Positions 1-9,307 of a DNA stretch of 64,000 bases are shown piece by piece. The translations under genes and the position numbers were made by a program. The stretch covers positions 1-64,000 of the forward strand of contig JAFWYN010000029.1 of assembly GCA_017522685.1 (NCBI GenBank), given 5' to 3'. This DNA comes from Lachnospiraceae bacterium (GTDB lineage Bacteria > Bacillota_A > Clostridia > Lachnospirales > Lachnospiraceae). Each line of letters begins with the position of its first letter. Within the stretch, counting starts at the first letter, position 1. The notes below the pieces were generated by a model. That model saw nothing but the letters and a program-made list of their open reading frames with translations, did not search any database and was not told where the DNA came from.

Positions 1-93
1 CCAACGCCGACGCCAACGCCGACACCCACCCCGACACAACCACCTTCAACAGGAAATGATTCAGAAGGGGAATGGTCGGATGATATGATGTAA
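1..93 (+). CDS. C-terminal tail of a Pro/Thr-rich protein (5' end outside window)
   Basis: The frame is open from base 1 and stops at TAA 91-93, giving 30 residues. They start with alternating Pro-Thr (six PT pairs), continue through Gln-Pro-Pro-Ser-Thr-Gly and end in an acidic tail, EGEWSDDMM. A PT-repeat is typical of an extracellular linker next to a wall or membrane anchor; a similar linker occurs in the GH25 protein at 38178. Most of the gene is missing, so function cannot be given. It lies 21 bases upstream of the first glycosyltransferase. Confidence 0.6.
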   Translation, partial: PTPTPTPTPTPTQPPSTGNDSEGEWSDDMM

Positions 94-114
94 GCACCTA
101 GGAAAGGCTACAAT

Positions 115-1350
115 ATGAAAGTGTTACAAATCAGCAGCCATTACGACTGGGGAGGCGCTGCCTGTGTAGTAGCGACCCTCCATCGACAATGGTTGTCAAA
201 GGATATGGAAGCATATGCGGCATACGGAAGAGGAACATATCCGAAAGACAAGAATACCTTTCGGTTTGGAACAAAGTTGGAAGTGTGTTTCTCAGTAATG
301 CTTAGCAGAATCACCGGTTGGAACGGTTGTTTTAACCGCCGTTCCACTGCAAGGCTGATTCGAAAAATTGAGCAAATACAACCGGATATCATTCATATGC
401 ATGTTCTGCATGGGTACTATATTAATGTACCCATGCTGTTTCACTATATAAACAAAAATAAGATCCCCTATATATGGACCATGCATGATTGCCATGCTTT
501 TACCGGCAATTGCGGGTATTTTTTTGATTGCAGAGGATGGGAAGAGGGGTGCGGAAACTGTCCTTATCTAAAGAATTATCCCAAAAGTTTAATATTTGAC
601 CATACTGCCCGTATGTGGCTTCGGAAAAAAGAGTTATATGGCAATTCAAAAGGGGAAATCGTAGCACCTTCTCCCTGGTTGTTTCGAGAAATAAAGAAAT
701 CCTTTTTGGGAAAGGCAGATTGCAGAGTGATTCCCAACGGAATCGACACTACAATTTTTCGTTACACCAAGGAAAAAGATAAACTAAGAGAAAAGTACGG
801 ATATGCTAAAGATGAGAAAATCATCCTGGGCGTTGCCATAGGATACCGGGATGAAAGAAAGGGTGCAGATTACATATTACAACTGGCAGAGGAGCTGAAA
901 GAGGCAAGGATTATACTGATTGGCTGGAATAAAAAAAGCAATTCTGTTAATAAAGTTTTGACCAATGTGGTAACCATGAAGGCCATACAGGATAAAAAGA
1001 TACTGGCAGAATATTATGCCATGGCGGATGTGTTTGTGATTCCTTCGCTGGCAGAGAATTATGCCACAACCGTATTGGAGTCGTTGGCCTGCGGAACGCC
1101 GGTAGTGGGTTTTGATGTGGGCGGTATCGGACAGCAATTAGAAGAGGGAAAAGGTCTTACAGTACCCATTGGAGACGGAGCGGCTTTTAGCAGAGCGGTT
1201 CGTCGGGTTCTGTATGATGAGAATTGTGTGCTTCGGGGAGAGACTCTGGCAGATAAGGTGAAAGAATTAAATTCCGCAGAGCATATGGCCGGAGAGTATC
1301 TGAAATTATACAGGGAAGTCCTTTCAGAGGAAAGGAACCTTCTGCATTAG
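115..1350 (+). CDS. Family 4 glycosyltransferase (GT-B fold)
   Basis: A 411-residue retaining-type glycosyltransferase expected to transfer a sugar from a nucleotide donor to a lipid-linked glycan on the inner membrane face. The N-terminal half opens with MKVLQISSHYDWGGA, the acceptor-side glycine loop of GT4 enzymes. The C-terminal half has the GT4 E-x7-E pattern (about residues 314-322, ENYATTVLE) followed by CGTPVVGFDVGG. A cysteine-rich stretch near residues 127-150 (CHAFTGNCGYF, then CGNCP) resembles colanic-acid WcaC-type enzymes. A ribosome site AGGAAAGG precedes the ATG. It is the first complete gene of a run of glycosyltransferases; the GT2 at 1361 follows after 10 bases. Donor and acceptor cannot be read. 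Confidence 0.88.
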   Translation: MKVLQISSHYDWGGAACVVATLHRQWLSKDMEAYAAYGRGTYPKDKNTFRFGTKLEVCFSVMLSRITGWNGCFNRRSTARLIRKIEQIQPDIIHMHVLHGYYINVPMLFHYINKNKIPYIWTMHDCHAFTGNCGYFFDCRGWEEGCGNCPYLKNYPKSLIFDHTARMWLRKKELYGNSKGEIVAPSPWLFREIKKSFLGKADCRVIPNGIDTTIFRYTKEKDKLREKYGYAKDEKIILGVAIGYRDERKGADYILQLAEELKEARIILIGWNKKSNSVNKVLTNVVTMKAIQDKKILAEYYAMADVFVIPSLAENYATTVLESLACGTPVVGFDVGGIGQQLEEGKGLTVPIGDGAAFSRAVRRVLYDENCVLRGETLADKVKELNSAEHMAGEYLKLYREVLSEERNLLH

Positions 1351-1360
1351 GAGCAAAAGA

Positions 1361-2281
1361 ATGATTAGCTGCATTGTAACTACATATAAAAGACCCATAG
1401 AAGTTTTGAAAAGAGCCGTTGACAGTATCCTTAGTCAAACTTATGAGGAGATAGAGGTAATTGTGGTCAATGATGCACCGGAGGATACAGTACAGGGTGA
1501 AGTAATCAGGAAACTGCTGAATGGCTATAACAGAAATATCCGGTATGCAGAAACGAAGATGCCAAAAGGTGCCTGTCATGCCAGGAATATAGGCATAGAG
1601 ATAGCTACGGGAGAATACCTGGCCTTTCTGGATGATGATGATGAATGGCTTCCGGGAAAGCTGGAACAACAAATGTCCTGTATACAGGAAAATCCCTGTG
1701 CCTTGGTATATTGTGCCCATTATTTTGTGAATAAAGCAGGAAAGAAAAGGCTGATTCGGGAGCCTTTCGCAGCAACCGGTATCAGAGAATATGAGTTTGA
1801 AAGACTGCTTTGTTGTAATTTCATAGGTTCCACCTCTTATCCTCTATTGCGAAGGGATGCAGTAGAGGCAGTGGGAGGATTTTGTGAGGGCCTGGAATCC
1901 TCTCAGGATCACGATTTGTGGCTGCGGATTGCAGAAAAGTACCCTATCTGTTATTGTGACGTGCCCTTGGTAAATCTGTATTACAGCAAGGATTCCCTAT
2001 CAAGAGATAAGGAGAAAGTGATACAGGGATATGAATATTTGTTAAAGCAATATGGGGAGTATTACGAGAAGGATAAGGAACTGAAAAATTACCGTTTGAA
2101 CTATCTGGCATTTTGTTGCCTGAAGAATGGAATGTTCGGAGCCTTTTGGCGATATTGGTTGTCAGCATGGAAGGTGAAAGCTTTAAGCAGACACAACCTA
2201 ATGCCGGCAGGAAGGCTTTTTTACAGATTAGGGATAGGTGTGTCAGGGCAAAAAAACAACCACATAAAGGAGTGGAAATAA
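1361..2281 (+). CDS. Family 2 glycosyltransferase
   Basis: A 306-residue GT-A enzyme. It begins with SCIVTTYKRP, has VVNDAPED near residue 35 and a run of aspartates at residues 91-94 (FLDDDDEW), the metal/nucleotide-binding DxD region. Later SQDHDLWLRIA fits the catalytic-base region of GT2 enzymes. The C-terminal third is basic and probably membrane-associated. The start follows AGGAGC with good spacing. The stop is one base before the ATG at 2283, so the two genes are probably translationally coupled. Sugar specificity is unknown. Confidence 0.87.
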   Translation: MISCIVTTYKRPIEVLKRAVDSILSQTYEEIEVIVVNDAPEDTVQGEVIRKLLNGYNRNIRYAETKMPKGACHARNIGIEIATGEYLAFLDDDDEWLPGKLEQQMSCIQENPCALVYCAHYFVNKAGKKRLIREPFAATGIREYEFERLLCCNFIGSTSYPLLRRDAVEAVGGFCEGLESSQDHDLWLRIAEKYPICYCDVPLVNLYYSKDSLSRDKEKVIQGYEYLLKQYGEYYEKDKELKNYRLNYLAFCCLKNGMFGAFWRYWLSAWKVKALSRHNLMPAGRLFYRLGIGVSGQKNNHIKEWK

Positions 2282-2282
2282 G

Positions 2283-3287
2283 ATGGAGAAGGAAGAAATA
2301 AAAGTATCGGTAATTATTCCCATCTATCAAGTAGAGAAATACATTGAGCAGTGTCTAACTACTGTTTGCGGACAGTCCCTGAAAGAAATAGAAATCATCT
2401 GTGTAAATGACGCAAGTTTGGATCGGTCCATGGAAATAGTGGAAAAGAAGGCTGCTTCAGACAAAAGGATCTGCATACTAAACAAGAAAAACGGAGGACT
2501 TTCTTCTGCCAGAAATGCAGGTCTTAGGACAGCGCGTGGTGAGTATATCCTGTTTTTGGACGGGGATGATGCTTTGAAAAGCAATGCCTTGGAAGTGTTG
2601 TATGGTTATATGAAAAAATATACTTTGGAGCAGTTGTTTTTCGAGGCAGAGGTAATATATGATACTCCCAAGATAAAACAAGAAAATTACAGAAAGTACC
2701 ATACCTATTATCAAAGGCAGCAGGATTATCCAAAGGTCTTGAATGGCCGGGAGATGCTGTGTCAGTTGGTGAAAAACAAGGAGTATAGGGTGTCCGCCTG
2801 TTTACAAATGTTTCAAAGAGAGTTCCTGATGAAAAACCGGTTGGAGTTTAGGGAAGGAATCATTCAGGAGGATAATCTGTTTACGCCAAAGGCATTGTGG
2901 GTGGCGGAGAAAGTAATGGTATTAAAAGAGGCACTCTATATCAGAAGATTGCATGAGACTTCCATTATGATGTCCAAAGATGCCACAGACAGTTCTTGGG
3001 GATATTATGTATGCATGCGCGAATTGAATGAACTCATTAACGCAGATTCAGAACAAGAAGAAAAACAGTTCATGCAAGTAATAGCAGACGGTCTTTTGCG
3101 GGAAGCAGTGTCTGCTGTTTGTAAATGCGAAAAAAAGCAGATTTTACAAGCACTTACCGGCAAGGTAAATGACGAGGAAGTAAAAGAATACATGAAGATC
3201 GTGTGGGAAAGTGATTATATGACGTATCGACGGAGCATTTCCGGAAGGTTTAAGTATTGGCTAATAAGAAAAATGAGGTTGGGATAG
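2283..3287 (+). CDS. Family 2 glycosyltransferase (paralogue of the 4869 protein)
   Basis: A 334-residue GT2 enzyme. VSVIIPIYQVEKYIEQCL opens the GT-A domain, ICVNDAS lies near residue 40 and FLDGDD places the DxD aspartates at residues 93-96. IIQEDNLFTP is the likely acceptor/base region. Sequence and order closely match the N-terminal half of the fused enzyme at 4869, including SACL and EDNLFT blocks, so the two look like duplicates. It sits just upstream of the Wzm/Wzt exporter pair, so it probably builds the exported polymer. The ATG starts one base after the previous stop. Confidence 0.87.
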   Translation: MEKEEIKVSVIIPIYQVEKYIEQCLTTVCGQSLKEIEIICVNDASLDRSMEIVEKKAASDKRICILNKKNGGLSSARNAGLRTARGEYILFLDGDDALKSNALEVLYGYMKKYTLEQLFFEAEVIYDTPKIKQENYRKYHTYYQRQQDYPKVLNGREMLCQLVKNKEYRVSACLQMFQREFLMKNRLEFREGIIQEDNLFTPKALWVAEKVMVLKEALYIRRLHETSIMMSKDATDSSWGYYVCMRELNELINADSEQEEKQFMQVIADGLLREAVSAVCKCEKKQILQALTGKVNDEEVKEYMKIVWESDYMTYRRSISGRFKYWLIRKMRLG

Positions 3288-3290
3288 ATT

Positions 3291-4091
3291 ATGTTGACAA
3301 GTGTCAGATATGTTTTGTCAGAGCATAAGAAGAATATGGGATTAATCGGCAGAATGGCAGTGATGGATTCCCAAAAGCAGACGTTACGTACCAGCATCGG
3401 AATTGCATGGACGTATTTTCATGATTTGCTGTATTTCGGAGTTTTCTTACTGTTTCGCTTTTTGATATCCGGAAGCGGAGAGATTATGGGGATGAACCAG
3501 ATGGTATATTTGGTGACCGGAATGATTCCCTGGTTTTTTATGAGCGATGTATTAAACCAGGGAAGCATGGCTATACGTTCCGGTAAGGGAATTATACAGA
3601 GCATCCGATTTCCGGCGGTGATATTACCAACCATATCTGTAGCGGGGATTTTTATCAAGCGAATCCTATCATTTCTTTTGATTTTTGCAGTTAGCTTTGG
3701 CTTTGGCTATGGAAAAAACTTTCATCCCATACTGTTTGTATATTATATGTTTTGTATGATTTGCCTGGCGATTGCTTTAAACCTGGTGTTGACGGCGGTT
3801 ATAGCCATATCAGAGGATTTCAGACAGCTGCATAACGCACTTTTAAGAGTTATGATATATACCATGCCTATTATTTGGGATTTTTCCAGAGTAAAGGCTA
3901 TCTGGAGTAATGTGTTGCTTAGAATCAATCCCATTGTATATGTGGTAAAGGGATTTCGAGATGCCTTTGTACTGGGAATGACGCAGGATCTTTTATACAC
4001 GTTGTATTTTTGGGGTGTGGTGATCGGGTTGTTTGCAGTAGGAAGCTTTTTGCAATACAGATTGAAAAAGTACTATGCAGATTTTATGTAG
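3291..4091 (+). CDS. ABC polysaccharide exporter, membrane subunit (Wzm/TagG-like)
   Basis: A 266-residue polytopic protein with about six membrane segments and the ABC-2 permease layout. A basic N-terminal amphipathic region (MAVMDSQKQTLRTSIGIAW) leads into the first segment; MIPWFFMSDVLNQG and the late motif INPIVYVVKGFRDAF are typical of Wzm/TagG permeases. Together with the ATPase at 4110 it should move a lipid-linked polysaccharide across the membrane. It is one of two such permeases here; the other, at 43855, is longer and has an N-terminal extension of two extra segments. The start is three bases after the previous stop with only a weak ribosome site. Confidence 0.9.
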   Translation: MLTSVRYVLSEHKKNMGLIGRMAVMDSQKQTLRTSIGIAWTYFHDLLYFGVFLLFRFLISGSGEIMGMNQMVYLVTGMIPWFFMSDVLNQGSMAIRSGKGIIQSIRFPAVILPTISVAGIFIKRILSFLLIFAVSFGFGYGKNFHPILFVYYMFCMICLAIALNLVLTAVIAISEDFRQLHNALLRVMIYTMPIIWDFSRVKAIWSNVLLRINPIVYVVKGFRDAFVLGMTQDLLYTLYFWGVVIGLFAVGSFLQYRLKKYYADFM

Positions 4092-4109
4092 ATAAGGGTG
4101 TGCCAAAGG

Positions 4110-4844
4110 ATGGAAAAAATAATTGAAGTAAAGGATTTGAATAAAACCTATTATCTGTTTGATAAAGAGTATAAAGTGATTCCCTGGTTGTTAACCGGTA
4201 AGGGATGCAAGAGCCAAAAGGAGGCACTTAAGAATATCAGTTTTCAGGTGGCACCCGGGGAAATTGTGGGTATCATAGGCGTCAACGGTGCCGGAAAATC
4301 CACATTAATGAAGCTGATAGCGGGGATTACCTATCCCACCTCCGGAGAGGTAAACGTACACGGCAGGATAGGTTCCCTGATTAATCTGTCTGCGGGTTTT
4401 CATCCGGATTACAGCGGAAGAAAAAACATTTATTACAAGGGAACTATGATGGGACTTTCCCAAGATCAGATAGACAGCATAATAGAAGATGTGGAAGCAT
4501 TTGTGGAGTTGGGAGAGTATTTTGACAGACCTATTCGCATGTATTCGGCAGGTATGGCAGCCAGGCTGGGCTTCGCACTGGCAGTATTTATGGAGCCGGA
4601 AATACTGATTGTGGATGAAGTGCTTGCGGTAGGAGATAAGAAGTTTCAGCAAAAGTCCAAGGAGAAGATTCTGGAAATGTTTCAGAACGGAAAAGCAGTT
4701 CTGTTTTCCTCCCACTCTGACCAATTGATAGAGGAGTTTTGCAGTCGTGTCCTTTATTTGAAGGATGGATGTATTGTGTTTGACGGAGAAGTAAAAGAGG
4801 GACTGCGCAGGTATAATGAGGATTTGAGATTGCAGAAAAAATAG
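4110..4844 (+). CDS. ABC polysaccharide exporter, ATPase subunit (Wzt/TagH-like, no cargo domain)
   Basis: A 244-residue ATPase. Walker A GVNGAGKST is at about residues 57-65, the signature is the YSAGM variant common in Wzt/TagH (about residue 145), and Walker B ends LIVDEVLAVGD (Asp169). The protein ends soon after the H-loop (SSHSD), so it lacks the C-terminal glycan-binding domain found in the Wzt at 44898. I chose the ATG at 4110, with AAGGG 11 bases upstream; a GTG at 4098 is in frame but has no usable spacing. It pairs with the permease at 3291. Lack of a cargo domain usually means export does not depend on a modified chain end. Confidence 0.9.
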   Translation: MEKIIEVKDLNKTYYLFDKEYKVIPWLLTGKGCKSQKEALKNISFQVAPGEIVGIIGVNGAGKSTLMKLIAGITYPTSGEVNVHGRIGSLINLSAGFHPDYSGRKNIYYKGTMMGLSQDQIDSIIEDVEAFVELGEYFDRPIRMYSAGMAARLGFALAVFMEPEILIVDEVLAVGDKKFQQKSKEKILEMFQNGKAVLFSSHSDQLIEEFCSRVLYLKDGCIVFDGEVKEGLRRYNEDLRLQKK

Positions 4845-4868
4845 ATTGCACTTGATGGAGGAAGTAAC

Positions 4869-6968
4869 ATGAGTAACTGGGGATTGGTATCGGTGGTCAT
4901 ACCCATGTATAATGTGGAAAAATACATAGAGAAATGCTTGGCATCCCTACGGAGTCAGACCTATAAGGACTTGGAAATCATCTGCGTCAATGACGGAAGC
5001 ACGGATAATACTTTATCTCTGGCGCAAAAATGTGCCCGGGAAGATGAAAGAATCATCCTGGTGGACCAACCCAATGGAGGCCCTTCCTCCGCCAGAAATG
5101 CCGGGATAGATGCGGCTAAGGGCGATTATATTTATTTTCTGGACGGTGATGACTGGCTTGAGACAGAGGCAATAGAAGCGTTGGTGAATTGTGCCCAAGA
5201 AAATCAGGCAGAGTTGGTGCTTTTCAATGCCAGAACCTATTTTGAATCCGGGGAGGTGGAAGCGGCCAATAAGTCATATACGGATTATTACAGTCGTAAG
5301 GGTACTTATGAAGGGGTATATACAGGAGAAAATCTGTTTGTAGAATTGAATAGAAACTGGGATTTTAAACCCTCTGCCTGTTTGGTGTTTATCAAAAGAG
5401 AATTCTTGCAGGAAATAGGGCTTCGTTTTTATGAAGGGATTCTTCATGAGGATAATTTGTTTACCATCACGTTGCTTCAAAAGGCTGAGAGGGCCGTTCT
5501 ATGTAATAAGGTTCTTTATTGGAGATTGCTTAGGAAGGCATCCATCATGTCCGGGGGAAAAACCTGGAAACATGCCTATGGCCTTTACGTGTGCCGTTGT
5601 GAAATACTGCGGGTATTCGGCGAAAAGAAATTTTCGTTTGCTTATTACAAAGCTTTGAAAAAGTATTTGGATGTTATGCAGGCGGAAAGCCTGAAGGCTG
5701 TAAGGGGAAGCAGCTATGAAGAGTTGTTGGAAACGGTTCAGAAGCAGAATCCGGAGACAGCAGGAGGCTTTTTGGAATATGTTTCCAAAGCCTTTGAAAT
5801 GGAGGAAAGATCTGAGAAAAAGGTTGTACGAAAAGACACGAAACAAATACAGAAAGAAAAAAAGAGAGTACATAAAAAGAAAACGGGTAAAAAATGGTGT
5901 GGCAGAATAGCCGGGCTTCCTCTTGTGAAAAAGATAAAGTGGTATGTGAAGACTATTTGGACTATGGGCCCGGGATACTTTATTTACCGGAAAAAGCTGA
6001 AGGTCCATAAGGACAAAATCTGTGTCAGCATTGTGATGCCGGTGTATAACGCGAGCCCCTATTTAAGAGAGGCATTGGACTGCTTGGTGAAGCAGAATTT
6101 ACCCAATATTGAGATTATTTGCGTGGATGATGGTTCCACGGATGGTTCTTACTCCATCCTGCAGGAATATGCCGAGACGGATAAGAGATTCCGAGTGTTT
6201 CGGCAGGAAAACCAAGGCGCCGGAGCCGCCCGCAATAAGGGTCTTGAAATGGCTGTCGGAGAGTATCTTTTGTTTTGGGATGCGGATGATATTTTTCATG
6301 AAAATATGTGTAATCAGATGTATTATCTCTGCAAAAAACGAAAAGCGGATGTAGGTATATTTGCAGCCAAACGTATGGATATGCAGTCGGGAAAAACAGA
6401 AAATATGAATTGGGTATTGCAACCCACATTGTTACCTCTGAAAAAAGTATTTGCCGGAGAAGACATATCCGAAAAACTGTTTCAGCTGACCACCGGATGC
6501 GCATGGAATAAAATGTTACGGAGAGAATTTGTTGAAGAAAACGGCCTTCGGTTCCAAAGCTTGCAGAATGCTAATGATACCTTTTTTGTGAGGTTGCATC
6601 TGGCACTGGCAAAACGGATTACGGTGACGAAGGATAGGTTGATTACCTACCGTTACAATAGCGGTACCAATATACAGGCCAATAAGGACAAGGCTCCGTT
6701 GGCATTTCATGAAGCATTCCGTGCCATAAGGGAAGAACTGGAGAAGAGAGAGTTGTTTTCCGTTTATGAAAGAACCTTTTGTAACATGGCTTTAAAGGAA
6801 AGCCTGCATAATCTGAAAACCACGAAAGGTGAGGAGGCACAGGACAGAATCCGTGATATGCTAAAGAAAGAGGGGAATATCATTTACGGATTCCAAGATC
6901 ATGAAAAAACATACTACTATGACAGTGGTGCCTACGAAGAAATGCATAAAATCTTAAGAATAGAATAA
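4869..6968 (+). CDS. Tandem two-domain family 2 glycosyltransferase
   Basis: A 699-residue protein with two complete GT-A domains. Domain 1 covers about residues 1-300 (SVVIPMYNVEKYIEKCL; FLDGDDW). A highly basic linker, rich in Lys/Arg, follows at about residues 312-350. Domain 2 starts near residue 380 (VSIVMPVYNASPYLREAL; CVDDGSTDGS; WDADD). Each domain has its own DxD motif, so the protein may add two sugars or act as a small polymerase. Domain 1 is close to the 2283 protein. The start follows GGAGGAAG. It is the last gene of the first cluster; the next gene has its own promoter. Confidence 0.88.
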   Translation: MSNWGLVSVVIPMYNVEKYIEKCLASLRSQTYKDLEIICVNDGSTDNTLSLAQKCAREDERIILVDQPNGGPSSARNAGIDAAKGDYIYFLDGDDWLETEAIEALVNCAQENQAELVLFNARTYFESGEVEAANKSYTDYYSRKGTYEGVYTGENLFVELNRNWDFKPSACLVFIKREFLQEIGLRFYEGILHEDNLFTITLLQKAERAVLCNKVLYWRLLRKASIMSGGKTWKHAYGLYVCRCEILRVFGEKKFSFAYYKALKKYLDVMQAESLKAVRGSSYEELLETVQKQNPETAGGFLEYVSKAFEMEERSEKKVVRKDTKQIQKEKKRVHKKKTGKKWCGRIAGLPLVKKIKWYVKTIWTMGPGYFIYRKKLKVHKDKICVSIVMPVYNASPYLREALDCLVKQNLPNIEIICVDDGSTDGSYSILQEYAETDKRFRVFRQENQGAGAARNKGLEMAVGEYLLFWDADDIFHENMCNQMYYLCKKRKADVGIFAAKRMDMQSGKTENMNWVLQPTLLPLKKVFAGEDISEKLFQLTTGCAWNKMLRREFVEENGLRFQSLQNANDTFFVRLHLALAKRITVTKDRLITYRYNSGTNIQANKDKAPLAFHEAFRAIREELEKRELFSVYERTFCNMALKESLHNLKTTKGEEAQDRIRDMLKKEGNIIYGFQDHEKTYYYDSGAYEEMHKILRIE

Positions 6969-6969
6969 T

Positions 6970-6998
6970 TTGCGTTTCTGCACATGATATGCTAAAAT
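6970..6998 (+). promoter_or_regulatory. Sigma-A-type promoter before pseB
   Basis: A TTGCGT -35 (6970-6975) and a TAAAAT -10 (6993-6998) are 17 bases apart, and TGC directly before the -10 gives an extended -10. Transcription should start near 7005. A short inverted repeat, TGTAC-AAAA-GTACA (7012-7025), lies just downstream and could be a regulator site. No hairpin separates this from the preceding gene. Confidence 0.6.
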
Positions 6999-7043
6999 AT
7001 ATGGGATAATGTGTACAAAAGTACAAACAAAGGAGAGAAACGT

Positions 7044-8039
7044 ATGTTAAATGATAAAGCGATATTGATTACAGGCGGTACAGGTAGTTTTGGTAAGGCA
7101 TTTACCAGATATGTATTAGAGAATTACAATCCGAAAAAGATTATTATATATTCCAGAGATGAATTTAAGCAGTATATGATGCAGAATGAATTTAAGGAGT
7201 ATAAGAGTAAACTACGTTTCTTTATCGGTGATGTGAGAGATAAGGAAAGATTGATGCGTGCTTTTGAAGGCGTGGATTATGTGGTACATGCGGCAGCTAT
7301 GAAGCAGGTACCTGCCTGCGAGTACAATCCTGCTGAAGCCATTAAGACCAATATTCACGGTGCACAGAATGTGATTGATGCGGCTTTGGATAAGGGCGTG
7401 AAGAAGGTGGTAGCACTGTCTACCGATAAGGCTGTAAATCCCGTAAATCTGTACGGCGGTACTAAGCTGGTATCGGACAAGCTGTTCATTGCTGCCAATG
7501 CTTATGCTGGTGACAAGGATATTAATTTCTCTATCGTTCGTTACGGTGATGTAGCCGGTAGCCGTGGATCCATTATTCCGCTTTTCCACAATATTATCAA
7601 GAATGGTGGTACAGAGCTTCCTATTACCGACTATCGTATGACCCGTTTCTGGATTAGTTTGCGTCAGGGCGTGGAGCTGGTGATTAAAGCTTTGGAAGAG
7701 GCAAAAGGTGGCGAAACCTTTATTTCCAAGATACCTTCTTTCAAGATTACAGACTTGGCAGAAGCAATGTTGCCCGGATGTAAGATGCCGGAAATTGGTA
7801 TTCGTGAAGGAGAAAAGCTTCATGAGATTATGGTAACCGTAGAGGATTCTATGACCACTTATGAGTATGACAAGCATTTTATCGTATATCCTCAGATGGT
7901 TTGGAATGACAGTCACAGAGCGGTACCGACCGGCAAAAAGGTGCCGGAAGGATTTTCTTACAGCTCCGGTAACAATACGGAGTGGTTGACGGTTGAAGAG
8001 ATTCGCGAGTTGATTAAGACGGTGGATTTAGAAAAATAG
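7044..8039 (+). CDS. pseB: UDP-N-acetylglucosamine 4,6-dehydratase (inverting), PseB-like
   Basis: First enzyme of CMP-pseudaminic acid synthesis. It converts UDP-GlcNAc to UDP-2-acetamido-2,6-dideoxy-beta-L-arabino-hexos-4-ulose in the cytoplasm. The 331-residue SDR protein has the NAD(P) loop GGTGSFG (residues 11-17), the catalytic Asp128-Lys129 of STDKAVNP and Tyr137 with Lys141 in YGGTK. The pattern and short length fit PseB rather than membrane-bound FlaA1/WbpM enzymes. I chose ATG 7044, 8 bases after AGGAG; an in-frame GTG at 7011 lies before the ribosome site and is unlikely. A PseC-like aminotransferase follows at once. The rest of the pathway lies 16-22 kb downstream. Confidence 0.9.
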   Translation: MLNDKAILITGGTGSFGKAFTRYVLENYNPKKIIIYSRDEFKQYMMQNEFKEYKSKLRFFIGDVRDKERLMRAFEGVDYVVHAAAMKQVPACEYNPAEAIKTNIHGAQNVIDAALDKGVKKVVALSTDKAVNPVNLYGGTKLVSDKLFIAANAYAGDKDINFSIVRYGDVAGSRGSIIPLFHNIIKNGGTELPITDYRMTRFWISLRQGVELVIKALEEAKGGETFISKIPSFKITDLAEAMLPGCKMPEIGIREGEKLHEIMVTVEDSMTTYEYDKHFIVYPQMVWNDSHRAVPTGKKVPEGFSYSSGNNTEWLTVEEIRELIKTVDLEK

Positions 8040-8081
8040 AGTCGACATCACAGAAAGTAAGGAGTGATGTTTGGAGGTTTT

Positions 8082-9275
8082 ATGGACAAACTGGCAATAA
8101 ACGGCGGTACTCCCGTGCGAAAAGAACTGATTGGTTACGGAAGACAATATATTGATGAAGCAGATATACAGGCTGTGGTGGACACCTTGAAAAGTCCGGC
8201 TTTAACCTGCGGACCAAAGATTCCGGAGCTGGAGAAGAAGCTTTGTGAAGTGACCGGATCCAAATATGCGGTAGCGGTAAGCAATGGTACCGCAGCACTT
8301 CATATTGCAGCTATGGCAGCAGGGATTGGACCGGGGGATGAAGTAATTGTGAGCCCCATTACCTTTGCCGCTTCCGCAAACTGTGTGCTGTACTGCGGAG
8401 GAACACCGGTATTTGCAGATATAAATCCCAAGACCTATAATATTGACCCGGTATCCATCCGGGAGAAGATTACGGAGAAAACCAAAGCTGTTGTGGCGGT
8501 GGATTTTACCGGGCAGGCAGTAGAACTGGATGAAATCCGTAAGATTTGCGAAGAGTATAACTTGATATTAATAGAGGATGCGGCACATTCCATCGGTACC
8601 AAATACAATGGGAAGCCGGTGGGAAGTATTGCTGATATGACCACCTTCAGCTTCCATCCGGTGAAGACCGTAACCAGCGGAGAAGGTGGAGCCGTAACCA
8701 CCAATGATGAAGAATTGTATCGTAAACTGCGTTTATATCCTACCCATGGGATTACCCGAAATTTGGATGAAATGCAGAATCCATCCGATGCCGGTTGGTA
8801 TTACGAACAGGTGGATTTGGGATATAACTATCGAATGACAGATATTCAGGCGGCACTTTTGCTGAGTCAGTTAGAAAAGCTTCCTGCATTTTCAGCAAGA
8901 AGAAAAGAAATCGTAAAGCGGTATGATGAAGTATTCGGAACAATGCCGGAGATTATTGTTCAGCAGGAGATCCCGGAGTCCGATACCACCAGACATTTAT
9001 ATATTTTGCGTCTGAATAGGTCGCTGTTAACCTGTGACAGAAGAGAGTTTTTTGATGCCTTAAGAGCTGAAAATATCGGAACCCAGGTGCATTATATTCC
9101 GGTGTATTGGCATTCCTATTATGAGAAGCTGGGATATAAAAAGGATCTGTGTCCGGAAGCAGAGAAATTGTATTCGGAGATTTTAAGCATTCCTTTGTTC
9201 TATTCCATGAGTGATGAGGATGTAGAGGATGTAATTATAGCGGTAAAGAAATTGATAACAGCTTTTCGAAAATAA
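8082..9275 (+). CDS. pseC: UDP-4-keto-sugar aminotransferase, PseC-like (DegT/DnrJ/EryC1 family)
   Basis: A PLP enzyme of about 397 residues expected to transaminate the PseB product at C4, using glutamate, to UDP-4-amino-4,6-dideoxy-N-acetyl-beta-L-altrosamine. The PLP lysine is in FHPVKTVTSGEGG (about Lys195). GSKYAVAVSNGTAALH and DAAHSIGT are family cofactor-binding blocks. The start LAINGGTPVR matches the usual beginning of this family, so I chose ATG 8082 (GGAGG 4 bases upstream, slightly close) over in-frame GTG/ATG codons at 8064/8067. Position right after pseB supports the role. A related enzyme at 32128 is of the WecE type. Confidence 0.86.
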   Translation: MDKLAINGGTPVRKELIGYGRQYIDEADIQAVVDTLKSPALTCGPKIPELEKKLCEVTGSKYAVAVSNGTAALHIAAMAAGIGPGDEVIVSPITFAASANCVLYCGGTPVFADINPKTYNIDPVSIREKITEKTKAVVAVDFTGQAVELDEIRKICEEYNLILIEDAAHSIGTKYNGKPVGSIADMTTFSFHPVKTVTSGEGGAVTTNDEELYRKLRLYPTHGITRNLDEMQNPSDAGWYYEQVDLGYNYRMTDIQAALLLSQLEKLPAFSARRKEIVKRYDEVFGTMPEIIVQQEIPESDTTRHLYILRLNRSLLTCDRREFFDALRAENIGTQVHYIPVYWHSYYEKLGYKKDLCPEAEKLYSEILSIPLFYSMSDEDVEDVIIAVKKLITAFRK

Positions 9276-9307
9276 AAGAAAGAGAAGTTACTAAAACGGA
9301 GGGTGTC

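Noticed and set aside
7011..7043. GTG start for pseB
   Set aside because: It precedes the ribosome site AGGAG that serves ATG 7044, and the added residues do not fit PseB.
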